A DNA stretch of 15,385 bases from a bacterium (GCA_030424955.1 JAUHVS010000063.1:1-15385), one strand, 5' to 3'; positions 7,162-14,388 are shown, numbered from the stretch's first letter. Notes: generated from the letters alone by a model not told the origin. Made by a program: numbers and translations.

Positions 7162-8991
7162 TCACCCCTGCACAATCGCGCCGAAGGCGCCCAGCAGCAG
7201 CAGCCCGGCCACCACCGCATACACATAGTCACGCACGTTGCCGGTCTGCACGGCGCGCAGCCGGTCGCCGAACGCGAGGGAGGCGTAGCCCATCACGTTG
7301 ATGAGCCCATCCACGATGTAGCGGTCGACCCAGGCGACCCCGGCCCCCAGGCCCAGGAGCGCCTGCCGGTAGGCCAGGGCGAAGCCCTTGTCGACGGCGC
7401 CGCTGCGGGCCACGCGGCCGAGGGGCGCGAAGGCCGCCGCCAGCCCCTGCAGCCCCTGCTTGGGGCCGAACATGATCCAGGCGGTGCCGATGCCGGCCAG
7501 CCCCAGGGCCGTGGCGGTGATGCCCACGGCCCCCAGGTGGAAGTGGTAGGTCAGCCCGTACAGCCGGGCCATCGGGCCGGCGAAGAAGCCCAGGCCCAGG
7601 GCCAGGGTCGCCAGCAGCACCAGCGGCAGGGTCATGGCCCCGCCCGCCTCGTGGGCGTGCTCGGCGTGCTCGCTGGGCGGGCCCAGCAGCGCCATGAACA
7701 CCACCCGGCCCATGTAGAACGCCGTGAGGAACGCGCCGATGAGCAGCATGGCCAGGGGCCCGTAGGCGCCCGCATCGAACAGCCCCTCGAGGATGAGATC
7801 CTTGCTGAAGAAGCCGCTGAAGCCGGGGAAGCCGGCCAGGGCCAGGGCGCCGATGATGAAGGTCCAGCCGGTGACGGGCAGGCGCTTGAGCAGGCCGCCC
7901 ATGTGGCTCAGCTCGTTGCTGTGCACCGCGTGGATCAGGCCGCCGGCCGCCAGGAAGAGCAGCGCCTTGAAGAAGGCGTGGGTGGTGAGGTGGAAGTAGC
8001 CCCCCAGCACCGCGCCGCTGCCGAGGGCCGCGATCATGTAGCCGAGCTGGCTGCAGGTGGAGTAGGCCAGCACCTTCTTGATGTCGGTCTGCACCACGGC
8101 CACCGACGCCGCGAAGAGCGCGGTGAAGGCGCCCACCCAGGTCATGACCTCGCCGGTGAGCGGCGCCTGCGCGAACAGCGGCTGGGCGCGCACCACCAGG
8201 AACACGCCCGCGGCCACCATGGTCGCCGCGTGCAGCAGGGCCGACACCGGCGTGGGGCCCTCCATGGCGTCGGGCAGCCAGATGTGCAGCGGGAACTGCG
8301 CCGACTTGCCCATCACGGCCAGGAAGAACAGCAGCGTCACCGTGCCGGCGGCGGCCGTGGTGGCCGTCCACTCGAAGCCGCCGGTGTGCACGAACAGCAC
8401 GATCAGGCCGAGCAGCAGCCCCATGTCGGCGAACTTCGTGACCCAGAAGGCCTTGAGCGCCGCGCGGGCAGCGCTGGGCTTCTTGAACCAGAAGCCGATC
8501 AGCAGGTAGCTGCACAGGCCCACCAGCTCCCAGCCCATGAAGAGCTGCAGCAGGTTGGGGGCCAGCACCAGGCTGTTCATGCTGAACAAGAACAGGCTCT
8601 GCCAGGTGAAGTAGCGCCCGAAGCCAGCCTTGGGCTCGTCGCTCAGGTAGCCCAGGCTGAACACCTGCACGCAGAAGGCCACGATGGCCACGACCCACAG
8701 CATCGACACCGAGATGCCGTCGAGGTGGAGGCCCAGCTCGATCATCGAGGCGCCCTCGGGCCCCCCGTGGATCAGCCAGGGCAGCGTGGCGCGCACGGTG
8801 TCGGCGCCGCCCAGCCAGCCCACGAACAGCACCGAGGCCGCCGCCAGGTTGACGGTGGCGCCCAGCAGGCTCAGGCCCGCCGCCGGGCCGCCGGCCTTGC
8901 GCAGCGGCCAGACCACGCCGAGCACCAGGGCGACGACCAGGGGACCAAACAGGGCCAGCGAGGCCCACTGCAGGGGGGTGAGTGTGTCCAC
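7162..8991 (-). CDS. nuoL: NADH-quinone oxidoreductase subunit L (609 aa)
   Basis: This is the distal antiporter-like subunit of complex I (ND5 homologue), which also provides the long lateral helix along the membrane arm. The key residues are in place: Glu155 (GWELVGLCSYLLIGFW), Lys229 (MGKSAQFPLHIWLPDAMEGP), His254 (LLHAATMV), His334/His338/Lys342 (HLTTHAFFKA) and Lys397 (GFFSKDLILE). The length is normal and the C-terminal region expected for the lateral helix and last TM segment is present. A loop near 440-449 is histidine-rich (SEHAEHAHEAG). The start is a GTG at 8991, with AAGGGG 7 nt upstream formed by the last codons and stop of nuoK. The nuoK stop is 4 nt away and nuoM begins 5 nt after this gene. 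Confidence 0.97.
   Translation of the reverse strand: MDTLTPLQWASLALFGPLVVALVLGVVWPLRKAGGPAAGLSLLGATVNLAAASVLFVGWLGGADTVRATLPWLIHGGPEGASMIELGLHLDGISVSMLWVVAIVAFCVQVFSLGYLSDEPKAGFGRYFTWQSLFLFSMNSLVLAPNLLQLFMGWELVGLCSYLLIGFWFKKPSAARAALKAFWVTKFADMGLLLGLIVLFVHTGGFEWTATTAAAGTVTLLFFLAVMGKSAQFPLHIWLPDAMEGPTPVSALLHAATMVAAGVFLVVRAQPLFAQAPLTGEVMTWVGAFTALFAASVAVVQTDIKKVLAYSTCSQLGYMIAALGSGAVLGGYFHLTTHAFFKALLFLAAGGLIHAVHSNELSHMGGLLKRLPVTGWTFIIGALALAGFPGFSGFFSKDLILEGLFDAGAYGPLAMLLIGAFLTAFYMGRVVFMALLGPPSEHAEHAHEAGGAMTLPLVLLATLALGLGFFAGPMARLYGLTYHFHLGAVGITATALGLAGIGTAWIMFGPKQGLQGLAAAFAPLGRVARSGAVDKGFALAYRQALLGLGAGVAWVDRYIVDGLINVMGYASLAFGDRLRAVQTGNVRDYVYAVVAGLLLLGAFGAIVQG
7165..7170 (-). promoter_or_regulatory. 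Ribosome-binding site deciding the nuoM start
   Basis: On the minus strand CAGGGG ends 8 nt before the ATG at 7156. The same 7-8 nt spacing is used at most nuo junctions here. The alternative GTG at 7165 would place this G-run immediately against the start codon. This favours the 7156 start. Confidence 0.6.
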
Positions 8992-8995
8992 CGGC

Positions 8996-9295
8996 CTACC
9001 CCTTCATCTCGGTGGCGGTGTCCACCAGCACGTCTTGGCGCGACCGGTAGAGCAAGATGACCAGGGCCAGCCCGATGGCCGCCTCGGCCACGGTCAGCGC
9101 GGTGTTGAACAGGGCGAACACCTGCCCATCCACCACGCCGTGCCAGCGGCCGAAGGCCACCAGGTTGAGGTTGACGGCGTTGGCCATCAGCTCCACCGAG
9201 GCCAGGATGCCCACCGCGTTGCGGCGGGTGAGCAGGCCGTACAGCCCCAGCGAGAACAGCGCCGCGGCGAGCAGCAGAAAGCCCTGCAAGCTCAT
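8996..9295 (-). CDS. nuoK: NADH-quinone oxidoreductase subunit K (99 aa)
   Basis: This is a small three-helix membrane subunit of complex I (ND4L homologue) at the junction between the quinone site and the pumping subunits. The two membrane glutamates essential in the family are present: Glu35 in SVELMANAVNLN and Glu71 in TVAEAAIGLALVI. The length is typical (about 100 aa). The ATG at 9295 overlaps the nuoJ stop as ATGA, with AAGGGG 8 nt upstream encoded by the nuoJ C-terminus. The protein ends in Met-Lys-Gly, and those codons with the TAG form the ribosome-binding site for nuoL. Confidence 0.97.
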   Translation of the reverse strand: MSLQGFLLLAAALFSLGLYGLLTRRNAVGILASVELMANAVNLNLVAFGRWHGVVDGQVFALFNTALTVAEAAIGLALVILLYRSRQDVLVDTATEMKG

Positions 9296-9849
9296 GACGG
9301 GTCCCCCTTCGTGCCGCGGGCGGGCAGCACCCGGCGGCCCGGGCGGTGGCCCGCCGGCGGCGCGTGATCGCCGGTGCGGGCGAGCACGATGGCCCCCACC
9401 ATGGCGGCCAGCAGCAGCAGGCTGAGCACCTCGAAGGCCAGCAGGTGGTCGGTCAGGAACGAGGCGCCGATGGCCTGGGCCGAGAAGGCGGCGCCGGGCG
9501 CGGTGGGCATGGGCGTGTTGAGGATCGTCCACGCGAACACCGCGAAGACCCCCACCGCCAGCAGCGCCGCGCGGCCGCGGTTGTCGGACTCGACGGGCAC
9601 CTCGACGCCCTCCACCCGGGCGGTGAGCATGATGCCAAACAGCATCAGCGTGAGGACGCCGCCGGTGTAGAGCAGCAGCTGCATGGCCGCCAGGAAGGTG
9701 GCCTTGAGCAGCACAAAGGCGGCGGCGGTGGTGGCCAGGGTGAGCCCCAGCCAGAGCACGCCGTGCACCAGGTTGCGGGTGGTGACCACCTTGAACGCCG
9801 AGAACAACAGCGCCGCGGCCACGACGCCGAACGCGATCTGCAGCATCAC
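9292..9849 (-). CDS. nuoJ: NADH-quinone oxidoreductase subunit J (185 aa)
   Basis: This is a membrane subunit of complex I (ND6 homologue) that couples quinone reduction to the proton channels. The third helix has the family pattern QLLLYTGGVLTLMLFGIML (57-75), where a pi-bulge normally lies. The last helix is FEVLSLLLLAAMVGAIVLA (139-157), the usual C-terminal signature. A polar tail of about 28 residues rich in Arg, Pro and Gly follows, and its Lys-Gly-Asp codons hold the nuoK ribosome-binding site. The GTG at 9849 is chosen over the adjacent ATG at 9846 because AAGGGA sits 8 nt before it, matching the other junctions; the two differ by one residue. It overlaps nuoI by 4 bp. Confidence 0.95.
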   Translation of the reverse strand: MMLQIAFGVVAAALLFSAFKVVTTRNLVHGVLWLGLTLATTAAAFVLLKATFLAAMQLLLYTGGVLTLMLFGIMLTARVEGVEVPVESDNRGRAALLAVGVFAVFAWTILNTPMPTAPGAAFSAQAIGASFLTDHLLAFEVLSLLLLAAMVGAIVLARTGDHAPPAGHRPGRRVLPARGTKGDPS

Positions 9850-10556
9850 GGCGTGTCTCCCTTCTCATCGGCGGGCGCGGGCTCGGCCTTGGGCGCGGCC
9901 TCAGCCTTGGGCGCGGGCTCGGCCTTGGGCGCGGCCTCAGCCTTGGGCTCAGCCGCAGCCTTGGGCGCTGCCTCAGCCTTGGGCTCAGCCTTCGGCGCTG
10001 CCTCAGCCTTGGGCTCAGCCTTGGGCGCGGCGGGCTTGGGCGCCGGCTTCACGGCCGGCTCGAGGCCGCGCTTCGGATCCTGCATCTCGTTGAGCAGCGT
10101 CGCCGTGCCCCAGGTCACCGTCTTGCGGGTCTCGTTGGCGTAGAGCTTGTCCATGGTGAGCACCAGATCCTCGCGGCTCACGCCGGGGACCTCGGGCTCT
10201 TGGGTCATCAAGATCGCGTCGGTGGGGCACACCTGCACGCACAGCTCGCAGACGATGCAGGCCTGCAGATCCAGCGTGAAGTCGCTGAGGTAGCCGCGCT
10301 TCTTGCCCGTCACCGGGCTCTCGCGCTTCTTGTCGGGCACCACCGTGATCACGACGGACGGGCAGATGCGCTCACAGGCCATGCAGCCGATGCACGCCTC
10401 TTCGCCGTGCTCGTCGTGCACCAGCGCGAAGCTCACGCGGTGGCGCTCGCTGCGCGGGCGGGTCACGTCGGGGTACTGGATGGTGGTCGGCGTGCGCAGC
10501 AGGTTGCGCAGGGTCACGCCCATGGCGCGCGCGGTCGAGGTCACGTAGCGCAGCAT
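9846..10556 (-). CDS. nuoI: NADH-quinone oxidoreductase subunit I with repetitive C-terminal tail (236 aa)
   Basis: This is the TYKY-type iron-sulfur subunit of complex I, which carries two [4Fe-4S] clusters (N6a, N6b) passing electrons toward cluster N2. Both ferredoxin motifs are complete: CIGCMACERICP (Cys55, 58, 61, 65) and CIVCELCVQVCP (Cys100, 103, 106, 110). The N-terminal amphipathic segment (residues 1-40) fits the membrane-lying helix of the family. The conserved core ends near residue 165. From about 167 to 230 comes a tail of imperfect repeats of Ala-Pro-Lys-Ala-Glu-Pro type, not part of usual NuoI. The ATG at 10556 overlaps the nuoH stop as TGATG. The last codons form the ribosome-binding site of nuoJ. 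Confidence 0.97.
   Translation of the reverse strand: MLRYVTSTARAMGVTLRNLLRTPTTIQYPDVTRPRSERHRVSFALVHDEHGEEACIGCMACERICPSVVITVVPDKKRESPVTGKKRGYLSDFTLDLQACIVCELCVQVCPTDAILMTQEPEVPGVSREDLVLTMDKLYANETRKTVTWGTATLLNEMQDPKRGLEPAVKPAPKPAAPKAEPKAEAAPKAEPKAEAAPKAAAEPKAEAAPKAEPAPKAEAAPKAEPAPADEKGDTP
9857..9863 (-). promoter_or_regulatory. Ribosome-binding site of nuoJ embedded in the end of nuoI
   Basis: On the minus strand AAGGGAG lies 7 nt before the GTG at 9849 and 10 nt before the ATG at 9846. The same bases encode Lys-Gly-Asp of the NuoI C-terminus. The spacing supports the GTG start. Confidence 0.6.
9867..10058 (-). repeat. In-frame tandem repeats encoding the Lys/Ala/Pro/Glu tail of NuoI
   Basis: About five imperfect units of 30-36 bp encode peptides such as APKAEPKAEA. 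Two neighbouring 30-bp copies (9967-9996 and 9997-10026) differ at one base. The phase is always a multiple of three, so copy-number change keeps the frame. Such near-identical repeats can expand or contract by slippage, so length may vary between strains. Confidence 0.85.
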
Positions 10557-11527
10557 CAGGCCGGCCCCCCCACCACGGTCACGGCGGCCCACAGCAGCAC
10601 CACCAGGCTCGCGGGCACCAGGTACTTCCAGCAGATGGCCATGAGCTGGTCGGGGCGGTAGCGCACCAGCGACCAGCGCATCCACAGCAGCACCACGAAG
10701 AAGAACAGGGTCTTGAAGACCATCCAGTGCAGGCCGGGGGCGAAGGGGCCGTCCCAGCCGCCGAAGAACAGCGCCGACATCACCGCGCCGCTGATCATCG
10801 TGTGCACGTACTCGCCCAGGTAGAACAGCCCGAACTTGATGCCCGTGTACTCGGTGCTCGGCCCGCTCACGAGCTCGGACTCGGCCTCGGGGATATCGAA
10901 GGGGATGCGGTTGCCCTCGGCCAGCGCCGCCAGCAGGAAGATGATGAAGGCGAACAGGCCGGGGCCCGGCGGCCACCAGATCAACCACCCGTGCTGCACC
11001 TGGAACTCGACGATGCCGCCCAGGCTCATGGTGCCCGCGAGCACGATGGGCACCGCGGCGGCCATCAGCAGCGGGATCTCGTAGCTGATGCCCTGGGCCA
11101 CCGCGCGCATGCCGCCGAGCAGGGCGTACTTGTTGTTGCTCGCCCAGCCGGCGGTCCAGATGGGGAACACCGTCAGGCCGCTCAGCGCGAGGATGTAGAG
11201 CACGCCCACGTCCATGTCGCTGGCCAGCAGCCCCGGCGAGAAGGGCACCACGGCCGCCACCGCCAGCGCGAAGAACAAGGTCAGCGGCGGCGCCAGGTTG
11301 AACAGCGTCTTGTCGGCGCGGGCCGGGACGATGTCCTCTTTCTGCAGCAGCTTGAAGGCGTCCGAGATGGGCTGCAGCAGCCCCGCCCAGCCGACGATGG
11401 TGGGGCCCATGCGGCTCTGCATGCGGCCGGCGAACTTGCGCTCGAACCAGGTGGCCCAGGCCACGATGGTCATCAGCACCGCCAGCAGCACCACGCCGTA
11501 CAGCGCCCCGTGGAGCCAGGGGTTCAT
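10556..11527 (-). CDS. nuoH: NADH-quinone oxidoreductase subunit H (323 aa)
   Basis: This is the membrane anchor of the quinone site in complex I (ND1 homologue); it forms the quinone tunnel with NuoB and NuoD. Family blocks are present: ERKFAGRMQSRMGPTIVGWAGLLQPISDAFKL (29-60), the acidic loop LAEGNRIPFDIPEAESELVSG (202-222) and TEYTGIKFGLFYLGEY (225-240). The charged residues of the E-channel region (for example Glu150, Glu204, Glu215 and Glu218) are there. The length is typical for bacteria. The ATG at 11527 overlaps the nuoD stop as ATGA, with GGGGAG 8 nt upstream. It follows nuoD directly, with no nuoE, nuoF or nuoG between. Confidence 0.97.
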   Translation of the reverse strand: MNPWLHGALYGVVLLAVLMTIVAWATWFERKFAGRMQSRMGPTIVGWAGLLQPISDAFKLLQKEDIVPARADKTLFNLAPPLTLFFALAVAAVVPFSPGLLASDMDVGVLYILALSGLTVFPIWTAGWASNNKYALLGGMRAVAQGISYEIPLLMAAAVPIVLAGTMSLGGIVEFQVQHGWLIWWPPGPGLFAFIIFLLAALAEGNRIPFDIPEAESELVSGPSTEYTGIKFGLFYLGEYVHTMISGAVMSALFFGGWDGPFAPGLHWMVFKTLFFFVVLLWMRWSLVRYRPDQLMAICWKYLVPASLVVLLWAAVTVVGGPA

Positions 11528-12720
11528 CGGTCCACCTCCCCCATGATCGGGTCGAGGGAGCCCAAGATCGCCACCACGTCGCTCACCTGGTGGCCGGGCA
11601 GCACCCACGGCAGGGCCGACACCGAGTGCAGGCTGGGCGGGCGGATCTTGAAGCGGTAGGGGCTGGCGTTGCGGTTGTCGCCGCCCGCGATGACGTAGGT
11701 GCCCAGCTCACCGCGGGGCGTCTCGAGGGCCACGTAGGCCTGCCCGCTCTTGATCTTGACCTGCACGGGCGTCTTGATGGGCCGCGCGCCCACCAGCGGC
11801 CCCTCGGGCAGCCCGTCGATGAGGTCGCGCGCCATGCGGATGCTCTCGCGCATCTCGGCCACCCGCACCTCGTAGCGCGCGTAGCAGTCGCCGCCGTGGG
11901 CGATGGGCACCTTGAAGTCGATCTCGTCGTAGGCGTGGTAGGGGGCGTCGCGGCGCAGATCGTGATCCACCCCGCTGGCCCGCAGCACCGGCCCGGTCAG
12001 CCCCAGCCCCAGCGCCAGCTCGGCGTCGATGACGCCCACGTTCATGGTGCGCTGCTCGAAGATGGGGTGGTCGAGCACGGCGACGTACTCGTCGATGTGG
12101 CGCTCGATGAAGGTCAGCACCTGCTTGACCTGCTCGGCCCAGCCGGCGGGCACGTCGTGGCGGTTCCCGCCCACGGTGTGGGTGTTGTAGTGGAACCGGC
12201 TGCCGGTCAGGCCCTCGAACAGGTCCATGATCAGCTCCCGCTCGCGGAAGCAGTACATGAACAGCGAGGTGCCGCCGCCCAGGGCGCCGCCCAGGTCGAT
12301 GCCGAAGGTGCCCAGCCACAGCAGGTGGCTCGCCACGCGCTGAAGCTCGGCCAGCAGCGTGCGCAGCCAGCGCGCCCGCCGCGGCACCTCGATGCCCATC
12401 AGCTGCTCGACGGCCATGTTGACCGCCTGCTCGTTGAGCATGGGCGCCACGTAGTCGTTCTTGTCGACGATGGGCGTGATCTGCACGTAGGTGAGCTTCT
12501 CGCACAGCTTCTCGACGCCGCGGTGCAGGTAGCCCGGGTGGGGCACCGCCTTGACGATGGTCTCGCCGTCGAGCCACAGCACCACCCGGAACACCCCGTG
12601 GGTGCTGGGGTGCTGGGGGCCCATGTTAAGCTCCATCAGATCGGCGTCGGCCGTGTAGGTCGACAGATCGAGGTACGGATCGCCCCAGCGACCGCTGTCG
12701 ATGTTGGCCTTCACCGCCAT
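11524..12720 (-). CDS. nuoD: NADH-quinone oxidoreductase subunit D (398 aa)
   Basis: This is the 49-kDa-type subunit of complex I, related to the large subunit of [NiFe] hydrogenases, and it forms most of the quinone-reduction site. The N-terminal loop LNMGPQHPSTHGVFRVVLWL (31-50) contains His38. The likely quinone-ligand tyrosine is Tyr90 in DKNDYVAPM. The C-terminal signature GSLDPIMGEVDR (387-398) is complete. The [NiFe] cysteines of hydrogenases are absent, as expected. It is separate from nuoC, not fused. The ATG at 12720 overlaps nuoC by 10 bp and has CGGGG 8 nt upstream. The protein's last codons (GGG GAG GTG GAC) supply the ribosome-binding site for nuoH. Confidence 0.97.
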   Translation of the reverse strand: MAVKANIDSGRWGDPYLDLSTYTADADLMELNMGPQHPSTHGVFRVVLWLDGETIVKAVPHPGYLHRGVEKLCEKLTYVQITPIVDKNDYVAPMLNEQAVNMAVEQLMGIEVPRRARWLRTLLAELQRVASHLLWLGTFGIDLGGALGGGTSLFMYCFRERELIMDLFEGLTGSRFHYNTHTVGGNRHDVPAGWAEQVKQVLTFIERHIDEYVAVLDHPIFEQRTMNVGVIDAELALGLGLTGPVLRASGVDHDLRRDAPYHAYDEIDFKVPIAHGGDCYARYEVRVAEMRESIRMARDLIDGLPEGPLVGARPIKTPVQVKIKSGQAYVALETPRGELGTYVIAGGDNRNASPYRFKIRPPSLHSVSALPWVLPGHQVSDVVAILGSLDPIMGEVDR

Positions 12721-13202
12721 GGGAGGTGCCCCGTCTCGATGGCGTAGTCCTTGCGCAGGGGGTGGCCCACCCACTCCTCGGGCAGCATCAGCCGGCGCAG
12801 GTCGGGGTGGTCATCGAACACCACGCCCACCAGGTCGTACTGCTCGCGCTCCTGCCAGTCGGCGCCGGCGAACAGGTCCGCCAGGGTCGGCACGCCCGCC
12901 CCGACGGGCACCGACACCCGCCACATGGCCACGTGCGAGCCCGCGCCCACGCTGCGCAGCCCGGTGGCCACCTCGTAGTGCTCGGGGATCAGGTCGCCGC
13001 CCTTGGGCGTCTCGTCGGGCCAGTGGCTGGCCACGCAGTACACGTACAGGGTGTAGCCCAGCTCGGCCTGCAGGGCCGCGGCCAGGGCCACGTGCTGCTC
13101 GACGGGCACGATGGGCCCGCCGTCGGGCCAGGGGTCGGCCTCGACGCCAAAGCGCTCGGTCATGAAGGCCGCCAGCCGGGCCTGCCGCTCGTCAGCCGTC
13201 AT
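12711..13202 (-). CDS. nuoC: NADH-quinone oxidoreductase subunit C (163 aa)
   Basis: This is the 30-kDa-type subunit of the complex I peripheral arm, which has no cofactor and packs against NuoD. The C-terminal half carries the family signature WQEREQYDLVGVVFDDHPDL (116-135) and RRLMLPEEWVGHPLRKDY (136-153). The middle domain (for example YTLYVYCVASHW) is shorter and more divergent, as is usual. The ATG at 13202 overlaps the nuoB stop as ATGA, with AAGGGG 8 nt upstream inside the nuoB tail. The length is at the short end for NuoC but complete. Confidence 0.95.
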   Translation of the reverse strand: MTADERQARLAAFMTERFGVEADPWPDGGPIVPVEQHVALAAALQAELGYTLYVYCVASHWPDETPKGGDLIPEHYEVATGLRSVGAGSHVAMWRVSVPVGAGVPTLADLFAGADWQEREQYDLVGVVFDDHPDLRRLMLPEEWVGHPLRKDYAIETGHLPWR

Positions 13203-13969
13203 GCCTCGCCCCCCTTCTCGTCAGCCGCAGCCGCGTCGGCCGCAGCGGCCTCAGCCGCCTCGCGGGCCGCCTTGGCCGCGGCCTGGGCTGCGGTGAAGGC
13301 CGCCAGCAGATCGGGCGGCTCGGTGAGATCCAGCGACATCGCCTGCGCGCACTGGGCGGCGTCGATCTCGGGCATGCGATCGGGGTGCCCGACGCGCTTG
13401 ATGCGCGGCGAGATCATCTTGGCCGTCTCGGGGCGGCCAGCCGGCACGGTCTTCAGGCCGGCGGTCTTCAGCGCGATCTTCTCTTGCAGCACCAGCAGCC
13501 CGGCCATCAGGGCCTCGGGGTTCGGCGGGCAGCCCGGCACGTACACGTCCACGGGGATCACCGTGTCGATGCCCGGGATCACCGAGTAGATGTCGCGGTA
13601 GAAGTCACCCGAGATGGCGCACGAGCCCATGGCCACGCACCACTTGGGCTCGGGCATCTGGTCCCACAGCCGCTTCACCCGCGGCGCCATCTTCACGGTG
13701 ATCGTGCCCGCCACCACCATCACGTCCGCCTGGCGGGGGGTGGCGCGGGTGAAGCTGCCCATGCGGTCGAAGTCCACCCGGCTCGCGGCGCTCGCCATGA
13801 ACTCGATGCCGCAGCAGCTGGTGGCCATGGGGAAGATCCACAGCGAGTTGCGCGCCCCCCAGTTCAGCAGCTTGTCGGCGGTGGTGGTGGCCAGGTCGAG
13901 GCCCGGGAACCGCTCCAGCGTGTCGAACAGGGGGTGCGAGTACGACCGCCCCGGGTCATCTACTGCCAT
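13199..13969 (-). CDS. nuoB: NADH-quinone oxidoreductase subunit B with Ala-rich C-terminal tail (256 aa)
   Basis: This is the PSST-type subunit that carries cluster N2, the [4Fe-4S] centre that hands electrons to quinone. All four ligands are seen: tandem Cys52-Cys53 (SCCGIEF), Cys117 (AMGSCAISG) and Cys147 (VPGCPPNPE). The conserved core ends near residue 170. After a linker, residues 223-251 are almost all Ala with Lys, Glu and Asp (AAFTAAQAAAKAAREAAEAA), probably a helix or flexible tail. With this the protein is longer than the 180-220 aa I expect. The ATG at 13969 overlaps nuoA by 10 bp, with AAGGGG 8 nt upstream. Its final Glu-Lys-Gly-Gly codons hold the nuoC ribosome-binding site. Confidence 0.97.
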   Translation of the reverse strand: MAVDDPGRSYSHPLFDTLERFPGLDLATTTADKLLNWGARNSLWIFPMATSCCGIEFMASAASRVDFDRMGSFTRATPRQADVMVVAGTITVKMAPRVKRLWDQMPEPKWCVAMGSCAISGDFYRDIYSVIPGIDTVIPVDVYVPGCPPNPEALMAGLLVLQEKIALKTAGLKTVPAGRPETAKMISPRIKRVGHPDRMPEIDAAQCAQAMSLDLTEPPDLLAAFTAAQAAAKAAREAAEAAAADAAAADEKGGEA

Positions 13970-14322
13970 GTCAACGCCCCCTTGCGCAGGGCGTAGACCC
14001 AGCCCAGCAGCAGGATCCCCAGGAACACCACCATCTCGGCGATGGCGAACCAGCCCAGGCCGCGCACGTTGAGCGTCCACGGCAGCAAGAACACCGCCTC
14101 GACGTCGAACAGCACGAACACCAGGGCCACCACGTAGTAGCGGGGGTGGAAGCGGATCCACGCGCTGCCGCGGGCGACCTCGCCCGACTCGTACGTCACC
14201 GTGCGGGTGGGGAGATCCACCTTCGATCGCACCGCCAGGATGCGTGCGCCGACCACCATGCCGACGCCCATCGCCAGCGAGAGGGCCATGAACACCAGGG
14301 CTGGGGCCCAGACGTCGACCAT
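13960..14322 (-). CDS. nuoA: NADH-quinone oxidoreductase subunit A (120 aa)
   Basis: This is a small three-helix membrane subunit (ND3 homologue) next to the quinone site. The family signature is complete: TYESGEVARGSAWIRF (43-58), followed by YYVVALVFVLFDVEAVFLLPW (62-82) with the conserved membrane acids Asp and Glu in FDVE. The long loop between helix 1 and 2 carries Ser where the mitochondrial protein has its switch Cys; Ser is common in bacteria. The ATG at 14322 has a strong AAGGAG site 7 nt upstream, the best in the operon, fitting a first gene. It overlaps nuoB by 10 bp. Confidence 0.97.
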   Translation of the reverse strand: MVDVWAPALVFMALSLAMGVGMVVGARILAVRSKVDLPTRTVTYESGEVARGSAWIRFHPRYYVVALVFVLFDVEAVFLLPWTLNVRGLGWFAIAEMVVFLGILLLGWVYALRKGALTWQ

Positions 14323-14329
14323 CGTCTCG

Positions 14330-14335
14330 CTCCTT
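14330..14335 (-). promoter_or_regulatory. Strong ribosome-binding site of nuoA
   Basis: On the minus strand a run of As leads into AAGGAG, 7 nt before the ATG at 14322. The A-rich sequence is striking in this GC-rich spacer and probably keeps the site unstructured, just after the leader hairpin at 14351-14370. Confidence 0.8.
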
Positions 14336-14350
14336 TTTTGCGGCGGCGCG

Positions 14351-14370
14351 GCGACCCACCAGCGGGTCGC
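14351..14370 (-). promoter_or_regulatory. Leader hairpin upstream of nuoA
   Basis: GCGACCC (14351-14357) and GGGTCGC (14364-14370) form a perfect 7-bp stem with a 6-nt loop. On the minus strand it ends 28 nt before the nuoA ATG, so it would be in the 5' leader if transcription starts further upstream. It could stabilise the transcript or be an operator. Function is inferred. Confidence 0.4.
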
Positions 14371-14388
14371 GGCTGCCGCTCCGGCGTG

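Noticed and set aside
7141..9060. Very long plus-strand open frames antisense to nuoL and nuoM (639 and 521 codons)
   Set aside because: They are Gln/His/Arg/Gly-rich with no recognisable domain, and they mirror conserved nuo genes on the other strand. Third-position GC bias makes such stop-free antisense frames common.
9867..10058. Repeats in the nuoI region as a CRISPR-like or mobile array
   Set aside because: The units are in-frame, contiguous without spacers, and encode a Lys/Ala/Pro/Glu tail, so they are a protein low-complexity region.
11524..11530. Remnant of nuoE, nuoF or nuoG between nuoD and nuoH
   Set aside because: The two genes overlap directly with intact ends, so there is no room for a remnant or pseudogene.
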